NCBI GenBank assembly: GCA_003427395.1
Contig: BFEA01000795.1
Span: 263,123 to 313,146, forward strand
DNA: 50,024 nt
Source of the DNA: Chara braunii
Taxonomy: Eukaryota; Streptophyta; Charophyceae; Charales; Characeae
Reading direction: 5' to 3'
Part shown: piece after piece, positions 1 through 8,900 of the stretch
Numbering within the stretch: the stretch's first letter is position 1
How the letters are laid out: every line of letters begins with the position of its first letter
Notes under the pieces: generated by a model
The model's input: the letters and a program-made list of their open reading frames with translations, nothing else
Told to the model about the DNA's origin: nothing
Databases searched by the model: none
Translations under genes and position numbers: made by a program

Positions 1-34
1 CTCTTATACACATCTAGATGTGTATAAGAGACAG
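1..34. other. Nextera/Tn5 mate-pair junction adapter (assembly contamination)
   Basis: The first 34 bases are two inverted copies of the Tn5 mosaic-end sequence meeting head to head (ACACATCT|AGATGTGT), which is the Nextera circularisation junction lacking its first four bases. This is a library artefact. Any reading frame crossing it, such as the minus-strand frame ending in LSLIHI, is extended artificially, and the contig's left edge should not be trusted. Confidence 0.96.
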
Positions 35-754
35 GGGAGAGGCTGTCTCTGACCCCTTCGAGCCTATGGAATGTGGTTCCTTCGACTGTTTGCTTTCTTT
101 GCCGTTCGGTGGGACCCATTCATCCGGGGGTCTGGTTGAACCATACGGGTCACCCCTCCCTTCCCATGTCCAGCCCCTGGCCTGACCCGTTTGGTCTAGG
201 TCGTCCAAGTAGACCCATCCCTCGTAACCACGGTCTGCAGGGTACCATTTGTTGGGACGGCGGTGATCTTGGTAGAGTCTGCCTGTAGCCGGTCTCCTTT
301 TATCAGGGTGCGAAGGGCAGGCTGTCTCTGTGCACAAGTGGCCATAAGCCCTGCATTTGAAGCACCAGGGCCTAAACTTATGAGCTGTGTAGATTTGATG
401 AACTTTCCCCCCCATCTTGTAAGGGATGATATCATCAATGGAGAAGAGCTGGTCCTTCGGTAGGTCCAGCGCCGGCATCAGGTAGTCATCCCGCTTTGCC
501 ACGTAGGCTGGGAGCGGGTCAATAAAGTCAACTATGTTGAACTGCTGTCCGAATTCGTAAACAAAAGCCGCCTGTACTTCTACTGGGATATGTCTGAGTT
601 CAACCGAGAAGTAGTCCCTCATTAGTTGTTCCCTTTTCTCCACCGGAGTTTGCTTTTTTGGTTGCCATGGGTAGATGCAGACGTCTGACCGTTCCCATCT
701 TAGCTTTTTCCACCCATCCATCCTTTGTTTGCCTCGAGTCTCCTGCATATCCAC
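35..754 (-). CDS. LINE ORF1-like (gag-like) protein fragment with CX2CX4HX6C zinc knuckle
   Basis: An open frame of about 240 codons runs toward the window edge and is cut off at its C-terminus by the adapter. It begins MDMQETRGK, has a mixed basic/hydrophobic domain (about residues 40-125), and then a zinc knuckle with spacing CX2CX4HX6C beginning WCFKC and preceding SHPDKRR, followed by a tail rich in R, G, D and P. The same W-C-X2-C-X4-H-X6-C layout occurs in ORF1 of LINE-A at about 4770-4820, which supports assignment as a LINE RNA-binding ORF1 protein. ORF1 proteins coat the element RNA in the cytoplasmic RNP. Whether the frame is a live gene is unknown; the true start may lie upstream because the start Met is only the first one in the open frame. 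Confidence 0.6.
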
Positions 755-2183
755 TTGGTTTTATCGTTGACTTACTTGTGGGCGGCTTCCCCGTGAAACA
801 ACCAATTGCTTGCATGTTTAATATAGGTCTCATTCCTTTCTTCGAGCTTGTCCTGTGGATATGATCGCATCATTGTCTTTCTCCCCCCTTGGTCCACCAG
901 CAAATTTTCCGATGGTAGAAGGACGAGGGTAAGAAAATGTGCTCGTGCCGACGAGAGGTTGCGGAGAGGGATTTGGAGGGTTTCTTTTGTCCCTGCCTGT
1001 GCACTTTGCGGATTTTGTTTGATTGAGAGGCTATTTTGCTGTATTGTGTTTCGTACTCGCTATGCCCACATGGGGGGGAGCGCGTTCTCTTTCTTTCTTT
1101 GTCCGGTTTCGTTTGGTGCACTTATTTCTTGTTCTCACAACGCTTTTCCTCTTCTGTTAATATCTCCTCTTCCTCTTCGCTCTCCTCCTCTTCTGCCATG
1201 TCCACCTCCTCTTGGTCTTCCCCAGGAAGTTTCATCTCCTGGTCAGCTTGTGAGTGTGAGGGGGCCAGGTCTAACCCCTTATTTCCCTTGAGCGTTTTGG
1301 GCCCAGTGTCAGATGTCCCTGGCAAGCCCGGCCATTGAGGGTGGTCGGGCTGTGACATGTTGGGGGGAGAAACTGCCGTCGGGATCGAGGTAGTTTGCTT
1401 ATGGCACTGCTGTGTCAGCAGTCTGCTCCCCGTCGGGCGTGAGTGTGGGGACACGGCCAGATGTCTGTTTGGGTTGTGCCTCATCGCCCCCTGGTAGAAG
1501 ATGAGGAAGCTCGCCCCTCTGACCTTTCTGCGCTGCGTTTCCATTTCTACTAATTTAGAAGCGAACAAGTGGGTGTTATGTTCTTTAGCCTTGTTGTCAC
1601 TTTGTTTATTATTGTTTTCTCTTATTTTAGTCTTGTTGTTACTTTATTTGTTATTGTTTACTGAAGCTAATTATATTCTTTAGTCTGGTTTGTGCTTTGT
1701 TTTTTACTTTTTGCTGGTTGGGCGGACGAAACCCCAGGGCGCCCCGAGGGTGGAAGAAAATGGCGGGGTTTGGTAGGGGAGGAGGTTGGCAAGGGGTGGA
1801 GTGGGTGATACCGTCCCGGTGTCTGAAGCTATCCTCTCACTCAATCTTCACGTTGACTCTTTCGATTGTGACTTCTTCGCCCGATGCCGCCCGCGTGCCT
1901 GTCCTTTCCTTTAGGGTCACGTTGACTCCTGCGCCACTTTCGTCGCTGGCCTATCCCTCGGGTTCCGCCTCACTTCGAGTCCGCATTCCTTTTTGCCCTT
2001 ACCGTCTATTCTTCCGGGCGTCCTCCATTAGAGGTTTTTCCCTAGTTCTGCTTTGGTCTCATGCTTCGTTGTATCTCTTCACCTTCTTTGCCCCACCTCC
2101 GGCCTTGCGCCTTCCTGGGCCCGCCCCCGTTGTCCCACCCGCTGTTTCAGCGCTCGTGTTCCTCTCTCGCTCTTGCTATTTAC
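755..2183. other. No convincing gene; one acidic minus-strand frame at 1122-1568
   Basis: The stretch is T- and C-rich on the plus strand, which leaves long frames open without real coding signs. The only frame worth naming is 1122-1568 on the minus strand (148 aa), which ends in a run of glutamates and lysines (EEEESEEEEEIL) and lies just upstream of the zinc-knuckle ORF on the same strand. It could be the N-terminal part of that ORF1 or merely low-complexity sequence. No function is assigned. Confidence 0.3.
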
Positions 2184-2885
2184 TTATTGCTTGCTTGGTT
2201 TCTGCCTTTGTGTCTTGTCGCGACATTTCTGTTCGTGTCTTCCCTTCCCCTGTCCTCCCTTTCCCAATTCTCGCTCCTCTTTTGCTCGCCACAAGTGTCC
2301 GCTGTTTGTTGTACCATCCAGTGTTTCGCCGTGTTTATCCTGCAAGTTCTGAAAAAGAATTCCTTCCTCCAAAACAAAACGCTGGTTCTTGTGAACCGCA
2401 GCATAGCGGACACCGATTGGCCATTCAAATTTTCGAACCAAACAGCCGATAAAATCCCAACTATCAGATCTACTAGTGCATTCCACACACGAGATTCGCG
2501 TCATAACAGCTTCAAAAGTCTGACATAATTTTCTCAGCAATCTGAAAGGAGGCCACGTCAAGGGTATCATACTTAATGACATGGAGACGTCTTCAATAAG
2601 ACGGATGCCATACACCAAACGACGATCGTTTCCGAGACTGGAAAGGAAGGAAAACTCTGAAAAAACACAGAGAAGGGAGGCAATAGCAGGACTTGAAGGT
2701 TTCCCCATGGGAATTCCAATTGTTTGTCGCATAGTCATGCCGCTGACCTTGATCAAGGTATGTTGCAACTCAAAGGAGACTAGCTTTTTAATAACCGCAA
2801 AGTCAATGGACTCCCACCCTTCCTGCAGCCTCGCGAGATTTGGCGGGCGCATCTGCAGCAATATGAAGAATACTAGCACCTGCAA
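2184..2885 (-). pseudogene. Decayed reverse transcriptase fragment of the GIPMG type (Penelope-like?)
   Basis: The 233-aa minus-strand frame contains RQTIGIPMGKPSSPAIASL, which matches the RT motif before the catalytic box in Penelope-like and related reverse transcriptases (Q-x-x-G-I-P-M-G-x-x-x-S-P-x-I-A). About 35 residues later, LVYGIRLIEDV occupies the position of the (Y/F)xDD active site, but the aspartate pair has become E-D, so the fragment looks inactive. The C-terminal part becomes charged low-complexity sequence, probably read-through. No GIY-YIG endonuclease was found. Attribution to Penelope-like elements is inference from motif style; another RT class with GIPMG is possible. Confidence 0.5.
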
Positions 2886-3470
2886 TTATAAAAGGAAGTA
2901 AGTAATGAAGACTACCCACGAAAATCGAAGTGCACCCAATAGCAGATGCAGACAAACAGATCGATCGGGGGAAAACCAAAAGACGGGCAGGAGAGTATGG
3001 GTGGTGCATGAGAGTGCTGTGTAGCGAGGGTCTGGACGGAGCTAATTTTTGGCGCTAACTCCGCGTGGCACTAATCCCCTGTAGGGTTAGCGCCCGAAGG
3101 GGATTAGCAATTAGGGTTAGCTCCTATCGACCACCCCGCCCCCGCCCGGTGGAACAAGGGCGATGGCGTCAACTCCGGTGTAGAGATGTAGACTCAACAC
3201 TACACTGTGGTTATAACCATTCATGGCTGCCTAGCATACCAGAAGAGGAAGCGACGACCAGAGGTGTTACTCAGCAGGGCCTTACCTGGCGCTAACTTCA
3301 GGAAGACGAAGCAATCAAGGTGCATAAGGGTAATTTCTCACAACTGAAACCTGACTCCTCCCGCTCGTAGTGGAGTGGGAAGTTTGTCGAGGAGCGGCTA
3401 ACCGATGCAATAGATAGGGAGGGCTTTGATTGGTGTGTTTTGCTTATTATTAATTATTAGTAGTTTTAAG
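2886..3470. other. Non-coding stretch upstream of LINE-A ORF1 (possible 5' UTR)
   Basis: No gene was recognised. The sequence between about 3040 and 3120 has short complementary words around TAGGGTTAGCGCC and CTAATCCCC. The last about 60 bases before the ATG at 3471 are AT-rich. By position it could hold the LINE-A 5' UTR, but no promoter or element boundary could be fixed. Confidence 0.35.
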
Positions 3471-5594
3471 ATGACCACCAGTCCGGAGATGTCGACTCAA
3501 GCTACCGCCGATGTCAAACAGAGAATAAGAGATATACGTGAAGATTGTTATTCCAACAACGAAAAAAATTTCCTCAATTAAATAATCATTCTATAGTGAA
3601 ATTACATTCTAAATTTAAAATTTTCATTCTATCTTAAAAAATGTCATTCCAATTTTAAAATTTCCCGTCTAACTTAAAAACTTTCCTTCTAAGAATGAGG
3701 TATCCCTTCTTATTTGAACTGCATGCTAGAGATGGAATGAAAGTGTGGACGAGTTCATTAAATATTTTAATCGGACTGTCATTCTAAGTAAGGATTTTCA
3801 GTCATAAATAAGTTAATCCAATCTAAATTAGAAGATATTTCTTGTAGTAGAATGAAAATTTAATGAAAACATTTCATAAACTCGTCCAGACTTTCATTTC
3901 ATCTTGAACAAATAGATGTAGTTAGAAGGGAAAAATCATATTTAGACAGAAATTTATCAAATAAAACAGAAAATTTTAGAATTGGACAAACATTGGAATG
4001 ATAATTTATAAATATGAAGGATTTTTTATCATTTTGTTTTTATGGAGTGTTTTTTCAACTTTCATTTCTCGTGGCAATTTTTCTGTTGAAGGGCATTCTT
4101 CCAGAGGTTTTTGCACCTCAGGTGGTGGAGTCGGGGCCTCACTTTGTTCGAGTGGTAGTGAACAATGAAGTGTACCAAATCCAGGCGGATTGGCTTCGAC
4201 AGTATGCGGTCTCAATCCAATTTGGGAATGATACGACGTCTATCCCAGTGAACGTCAAAAACTGTTTAGTATGGATCTATGAAGAAGGATGGGCGAAATC
4301 CGGAGCCCTCAACGTGGCACCCAAGAGAGGCATATTTTATCATGAGGGTCGTCATCTTGTAACGTATGTTGCTAGTGCTAAGGAAATTGCCACTTGGATG
4401 CTAAGCAAGGGAGAGGATGTTGTCGAAATGGATAAAAAAAGGTACACTGTCTTTTTCCATCCATGGATGACAAAAAATCAATTGTATGAGTGAAATGAAG
4501 CGATGAGTTATAATTTTTTTTGGATTCGGATCCTCCAAGTACCGGTGTATGTGCTTCCCCATCTCAAGGGGGCGGTCATGAAGGCTTTTGGCACAGTGTT
4601 GCGCTCTGCACTAGCCTTCTCCGACCCGATAGCACCAGACTTATGGACAATCAGGTTTGACTTGACGTCGTCGGCCCTGATAAAATATAAGAGACATTTG
4701 GTCGTAGACATGGGAGACTATGGGTTTGTTGAACTAAAAGTTGTCAGTTCAGACTCACCTTGGTGTAGTGTATGTAGAAGATTTTTCCACTCTGATACTG
4801 ATGCTTCATGCCTGCGAAAAGCCAACTGTAGGGCGACCTTATTAAAAGATAAGGAAGGGACAGAGAAGGAGGAAGTAAAAGAGAGGGAAGGAGGCGAGAA
4901 ACCTACAGAGGGTGCAGACGGTAAAGATGGGGTGTTTGCCTCAAAATCGAGGGAGAACCTTTTGGAGAAGGACACACCTAAAGATAAAACAAATATCCAT
5001 CAACGAAAGTATGTTTCAGTCAAGCGGAAAGGGAAATGGAAGAGGAAAAATAAGGGAAAGATTGGACCGTCCAAAGAGAAGGATAAGCACGTAGTGAGGG
5101 ATGAGGGGACGAAAGAGGAAGGAGAAGGAAAGGGTAAAAAGGAAAAAGGGAAAGACGTTCCAGAGGAAAAAGGGAGGGAGGAGGAACAGGGGAAAAATAT
5201 ATAAATGAAGGATAAAGAAGAGGAGGAGAGAGGAAAGGAGGAGGAGAGGAAGGGAAAGACAAACGACCACGGACCACAGAACAACAAAGGAGTCAAAGGG
5301 AGACAAAACGAGAATATGGAACCAACGGTAGACGCAGGGCTGATTTATCTAGTTAATAGACTAAACTCGAAAGCCCTGGGTTTCACCCGCCCAGCAGAGA
5401 ATGTGGTAAGGCCACACGAACATATACAATAGGAGGAGGGTTCGCAGATGGAGAAGGAACCCAACATGGAAAAGACAGATAACCAAGGTCAGGAGATCTC
5501 GAAGACCTTGGACGAGGTAGGACGAAAACAGTTGTTTAAAGTTAGGGAAGTGCTAAAGCAGCAAGCAATAAACTGCCAAGGAGGGACAAAATGA
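3471..5594 (+). pseudogene. LINE-A ORF1: zinc-knuckle RNA-binding protein, interrupted by a MITE and stops
   Basis: The frame starts at ATG 3471 (MTTSPEMSTQAT), is interrupted at 3557 by a MITE, and resumes at 4089 in the same frame (KGILPEVFAPQVVE). It continues to TGA 5592-5594 with only three in-frame stops (TGA 4491, TAA 5202, TAG 5430). Seen in order: an N-terminal domain; a hydrophobic domain around VPVYVLPHLKGAV resembling plant LINE ORF1/DUF4283-like proteins; the zinc knuckle WCSVCRRFFHSDTDASC with CX2CX4HX6C spacing; and a highly charged K/E-rich tail (about 4840-5430). The family role is element-RNA binding and RNP assembly. The final TGA overlaps the ATG of the next ORF (ATGA), a layout suggesting coupled termination-reinitiation. 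Dead because of the stops and the MITE. Confidence 0.75.
3557..4088 (+). mobile_element. CAAC-ended MITE, copy A (inserted in LINE-A ORF1)
   Basis: A 532-bp AT-rich element begins CAACGAAAAAAA and ends with the complement of CAACAGAAAAA, so its termini are inverted repeats. It is flanked by AA on both sides. Internally, a second inverted pair (about 3728-3770 and 3850-3906, around GGAATGAAAGTGTGGACGAG) gives strong foldback. The reverse complement of the whole unit recurs at 47019-47540. Removing it with one AA rejoins TCC-AAG-GGC-ATT and restores ORF1. It encodes no protein. The 2-bp duplication and CAAC ends do not fit a superfamily I can name with confidence. Confidence 0.85.
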
Positions 5595-6463
5595 CGGATC
5601 GCACTGTGCAGGCCACCACAGATTCGGAAGGGAGACGCTCCGGCAGTACCCTACCTTTTACTGCAGTTCCGGCAAAAAAAAGAAAGTTGGACAATGGTCT
5701 ATCTGTTGTCCGTAAATATAAAGTGGAGGAACAGAAAGAAGGGGATGAGGGGACGAAAGCCGGTTCGGAGGATAAGAGAAAGAAAACTTTGGGGGCCCGA
5801 GCGAAAAAGTTGGAACTGAGTTTCTCAGCGCCAATGAGAACTTGGTCCATAAAAGATAAAGTCAACAAAGAGGTTTCCATCTCGTTAGTCTGTACAAACA
5901 CACAGTTGGGTTTGTGTATCTTGACTGTGAAAGCACCGGATGAGGTTATGGAAATTCCTTCTACTGCGGTGCAACACCAACCAACAGAAGAGCAAATGGT
6001 GAAATGGACTAAACTTTTAGTTCTAAAGGGCATGGGCACAATATGGGTGGTGCAGGAGCCTAACATGGGGAGACACCTAGTGACTGCTGAGGGAGGAGAA
6101 AAAGTCATGCTCCACCTGACATTCTTGAGTCTAATGACGTTGGAAGGATCTAGAGAGCAATGGCAACAGTTAAGTACACACTGGCTCCCAATTAAGTCAT
6201 TTTTTGCCCCGGATACTGAATCCTTGACAACGATTAAAATGGACAGCAATTTGAGTACGCAACACGTTGCTGAGTGGTTGATCTTGATAGATGTCAAAGA
6301 ACAATTAACTCTAGCAAACCCTCATTGGCACCAGTGGGAAGTTGAACCCACAAGGGACATGATGGATTGGCATGATAAAAGTTTAACGGAAAGACAATCT
6401 GACACCCGCAACCAAATAGCAGGCGGCAATGACCAGTTTGATGCTCTTGCCCAACAAGATTAA
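5591..6463 (+). CDS. LINE-A second ORF: 290-aa protein with nuclear localisation signal, function unknown
   Basis: This intact frame runs from ATG 5591, overlapping the ORF1 stop as ATGA, to a stop at 6461 created by the neighbouring MITE. Without the MITE it would end two codons later (AQQDY). Near the N-terminus (about residues 27-34) is PAKKRKLD, a classical monopartite NLS. A basic linker follows (KRKKTLGARAKK), then a probable globular region with several tryptophans (WTKLLVLKGMGTIWVV, WHQWEVEP). No zinc finger, EN or RT motif is seen. Its place between gag-like ORF1 and the EN-RT ORF, overlapping both, suggests a LINE accessory protein, perhaps for nuclear import of the RNP. That role is inference. 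It is the only LINE-A ORF without stops or frameshifts. Confidence 0.7.
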   Translation: MTDRTVQATTDSEGRRSGSTLPFTAVPAKKRKLDNGLSVVRKYKVEEQKEGDEGTKAGSEDKRKKTLGARAKKLELSFSAPMRTWSIKDKVNKEVSISLVCTNTQLGLCILTVKAPDEVMEIPSTAVQHQPTEEQMVKWTKLLVLKGMGTIWVVQEPNMGRHLVTAEGGEKVMLHLTFLSLMTLEGSREQWQQLSTHWLPIKSFFAPDTESLTTIKMDSNLSTQHVAEWLILIDVKEQLTLANPHWHQWEVEPTRDMMDWHDKSLTERQSDTRNQIAGGNDQFDALAQQD

Positions 6464-6831
6464 CTGCCATTTCGTTAAAATGGACATCTTTTATATTTTG
6501 AATGAAATTGCAACCGAGTTTTTTTTGCCCAAAACTCGTCAAAATTTGTTGTCCCTGAGGGTCCGGGTACCTCCAGGTACCTGAGGGTCAAAATTTGTGC
6601 CAACGCTGCCTGAGGGTCAAAATTGGTTGTACATGGACCTAGCTTGAGACCAGGTACCTCCAGGCTCCAGGCAGTCCTGCCTGGAGGTGCCTGGTCTCAA
6701 GCTAGGTCCATTTGCCAGGGGGTCCAGCGTTTGACCCTCAGGAACAACAAATTTTAACGATTTTTTGACAAAAAAACTCGGTTTCAATTTCGTTCAAAAA
6801 ATAAAAAATGTCCATTTTGACGAACTGGTCT
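6463..6831. mobile_element. Foldback MITE with TTA target duplication, at the start of LINE-A ORF2
   Basis: About 100-bp imperfect terminal inverted repeats share TTCGTYAAAATGGACAT, a GAACCGAG-like block and TTGTTGTYCCTGAGGGTC. TTA lies at 6460-6462 and 6832-6834. Removing the element and one TTA restores an ORF2 start, ATG 6441, reading MLLPNKIIRVVNWNVRG. A 3-bp TTA duplication is typical of PIF/Harbinger-derived MITEs, but the terminal bases (ACTGCC/AGACC) are not the usual ones, so the class is tentative. It has no coding capacity. Confidence 0.8.
6634..6710. repeat. Near-perfect 77-bp palindrome at the core of the TTA MITE
   Basis: The arms begin TGGACCTAGCTTGAGACCAGG and end with its complement, with the GTACCTCCAGGC / GCCTGGAGGTGC pairing continuing toward a short loop around 6665-6680. 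It could form a cruciform or, if transcribed, a long hairpin. It is much better matched than the outer arms, so it may be under constraint or recently gene-converted. Confidence 0.8.
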
Positions 6832-7929
6832 TTATTAGAGTTGTAAATTGGAATGTAAGAGGTATGGGAGACATGTTAGATAAAAAAAAGAAGAGTCGGG
6901 TGGAAGCCTGGCTCCACTCAGAGAATGTGCACATTTCATGTCTACAAGAGACTAAGTTGAACACTGACAAGATCGAGGAAGCGAAACAGTGGGGGAACCC
7001 CCCCCAGTTTTTGGCCCCGATGAAGGGCACATATGGTGGGGTGGCCATATTGGTGAATAAAGATTTAGAAGTAGAAATTGTAGATCATTTTGCAGATCCT
7101 AAAGGAAAAGCAGTTTGGGTAAAGTTGGTTGTAGAGAATGAGGATTGGGCAATTACTATGTCGGTGTACACCCCGGTGGAGTATAGAGAAAAAAATGTTT
7201 TTTTTGCCACCCCCCTCTTGAATCCTGAACGTTGAAAATATCATATTGGCTGGAGACTGGAACACGATGTCCGTGCGAATACCCTTAGAAGGTTATCCGC
7301 CCTGATTTTTGCAAGTGACAGAAATAAGTTTGGTTTAAAGTTTGAGTATAACGCACGAGTCGCGGTCGTGTCTGTCGTTTATGTTGACTGGATGGTTGAT
7401 TAGAGCAGAGAGTGAGTGGGCGCGCAGGCTGAAGACGCGCGTGATCTCTTTTTCATTTTGATGACCTTGGAAGTCGGCATAGTCGTCGGCCAAAAATTTT
7501 ACTTTTGATTAAACTAGGACCAAAAAAAGATTATGTCTATGGACAAGTGCGCAAGCTTGTGGCTTGTGCGTACGTACGAAGGACGGGGTCGACAACAATG
7601 TGATTTTTGAAAACGTTTAGGTAGGTCTGCGCATTGCACAATATCCATTTATTTAAGCGTCCGTCAGAACTAGACCCAGCCTTGGGCCTAGCACTAGCGG
7701 TTACGGTGTTGGACTTTCATCAGAGATATTTAAGGATCGAGGTTGAGTAGGCGACGACGCAAGGGTATCGGAGTAGCGTGAAGGAACCGAGGGGTTGAGG
7801 GTTTAGCGGGAGTATTCCCCTTGGTCTTGCTGTCGGCGGCGCCAGAACGATGTTAGCAATCCCTTTGTCCCTCGTTCGTCATATTTTGATGATTAAAGAT
7901 TTCTAAATAATTTTTATTTTAGTTGTTTT

Positions 7930-8900
7930 TATTGTGACACCGACTTCGGAGATCGGTGCGATAGCCGAGGACCTTGAGCACGTGCCCTTTGGCAAGCCCG
8001 TTCGGGTTCCGGCGTATCGGGGTGTTGACGGAATTCCCCTACCCCGCCCGTCTTGAAGTTCGAAGCAGGGAGGTCAACGTGCGAGAAAGTGGTGGGGTCC
8101 GTGGTCGTGGCTTCCCTCACTTCCCACTTGGAGAGCGTCGATAGCCTGAAGTGGAAGGGAATTTAGAGACCACTCCGAGTGGGTCTGTGGGGTCACGGCC
8201 CGATGGTGGTAGAGGCTGTGGTAGTGGTACAGTCCGCCCCCGACGTCTGTTGTGAGAGGTTTGAGTTGAGCCTACCAGCCGGGCTCGTTGATGTTGAACT
8301 ATGCATGGGTGGCGGCTGGGGTGCCAGGGCGGGGTCGCGGTGTGGCTTTGTTTTGCCCAGAACCCTCCTCGGGGGGGGGGGGGGGGGGGGGGTTCCAAAG
8401 TTCTCATTTGAATATTTGCTACTGCCACTAAAGATTTGCATCGGGACTGCTCCGCCTGGAGCCGTGTCTCGGACCTGCTGTAGGCCCGCGCCCTCGATTC
8501 CATGATCTTTGTCCATGTGTGGGCAGCCGGTAATGGCCCAAGGTAGTGGCCGATCCCGCCTGACCGAGGCGGACCAAAGGTGCAGGCGGGGCAGAGGGGC
8601 GCAACGCTGGCCGGAGAAGCGAGGGGGCAGTTGTGGAGCCAAGGTGAGTGCTGAGAGGAAGAGCGGAGCCCGAGAGGAGAGAACAGGGCCGACGGGGTGG
8701 CGAAAACGGGCGAACGGATTTGGGTATAGGGGCGAAAGGCTAATCGGACCATCCTATAGTTGCCTTTCCCCCGAAGTTTCCTCAGGCCGGCCGAAGCTCG
8801 ACGGAGAATGGCCACTGCGATACGATTGTGCAAGGGGCTTAGCGGGCTGAGTCGAAGGGCGGGGGACTTACCAAACCACTTAGTAGTCAGTTCCCGTTAG
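7930..8900. other. GC-rich non-coding block with a 23-base poly(G) run
   Basis: Inside the 7.38-kb insert, GC content rises sharply and a G homopolymer lies at about 8370-8392. Several overlapping frames are open on both strands, but they overlap each other in antisense and show no domain, so I treat them as composition artefacts. Confidence 0.5.

Larger units (their letters stand above)
6441..7267 (+). pseudogene. LINE-A ORF2, 5' part: APE-type endonuclease, N-terminal half
   Basis: Real coding sequence is 6441-6462 plus 6835-7267; the MITE lies between. Motifs of the exonuclease-endonuclease-phosphatase fold are present: NWNVRGMG (Asn/metal-binding strand), SCLQETKL (catalytic Glu), GGVAILV, and, after a frameshift near 7200-7225 within homopolymer T and C runs, LAGDWNT (catalytic Asp and Asn). 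In LINEs this domain nicks target DNA to prime reverse transcription. It is cut by the 7.38-kb insertion exactly after GDWN and continues at 14651. Confidence 0.85.

Noticed and set aside
1697-2528. Hydrophobic 251-aa plus-strand frame that could be a membrane protein
   Set aside because: It lies in T/C-rich sequence, overlaps other frames and is partly antisense to the RT fragment.
3075-3120. Telomere-like TTAGGGTTAG words
   Set aside because: Only two short, non-tandem occurrences are present.
5000-5306. Phe/Leu/Pro-rich minus-strand frames opposite the ORF1 tail
   Set aside because: They are antisense shadows of the K/E-rich ORF1 coding strand.
8117-8850. Overlapping 108-238-aa frames on both strands in the GC-rich block
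   Set aside because: GC-rich sequence has few stops. The frames overlap in antisense, cross a poly(G) run and have no domain.
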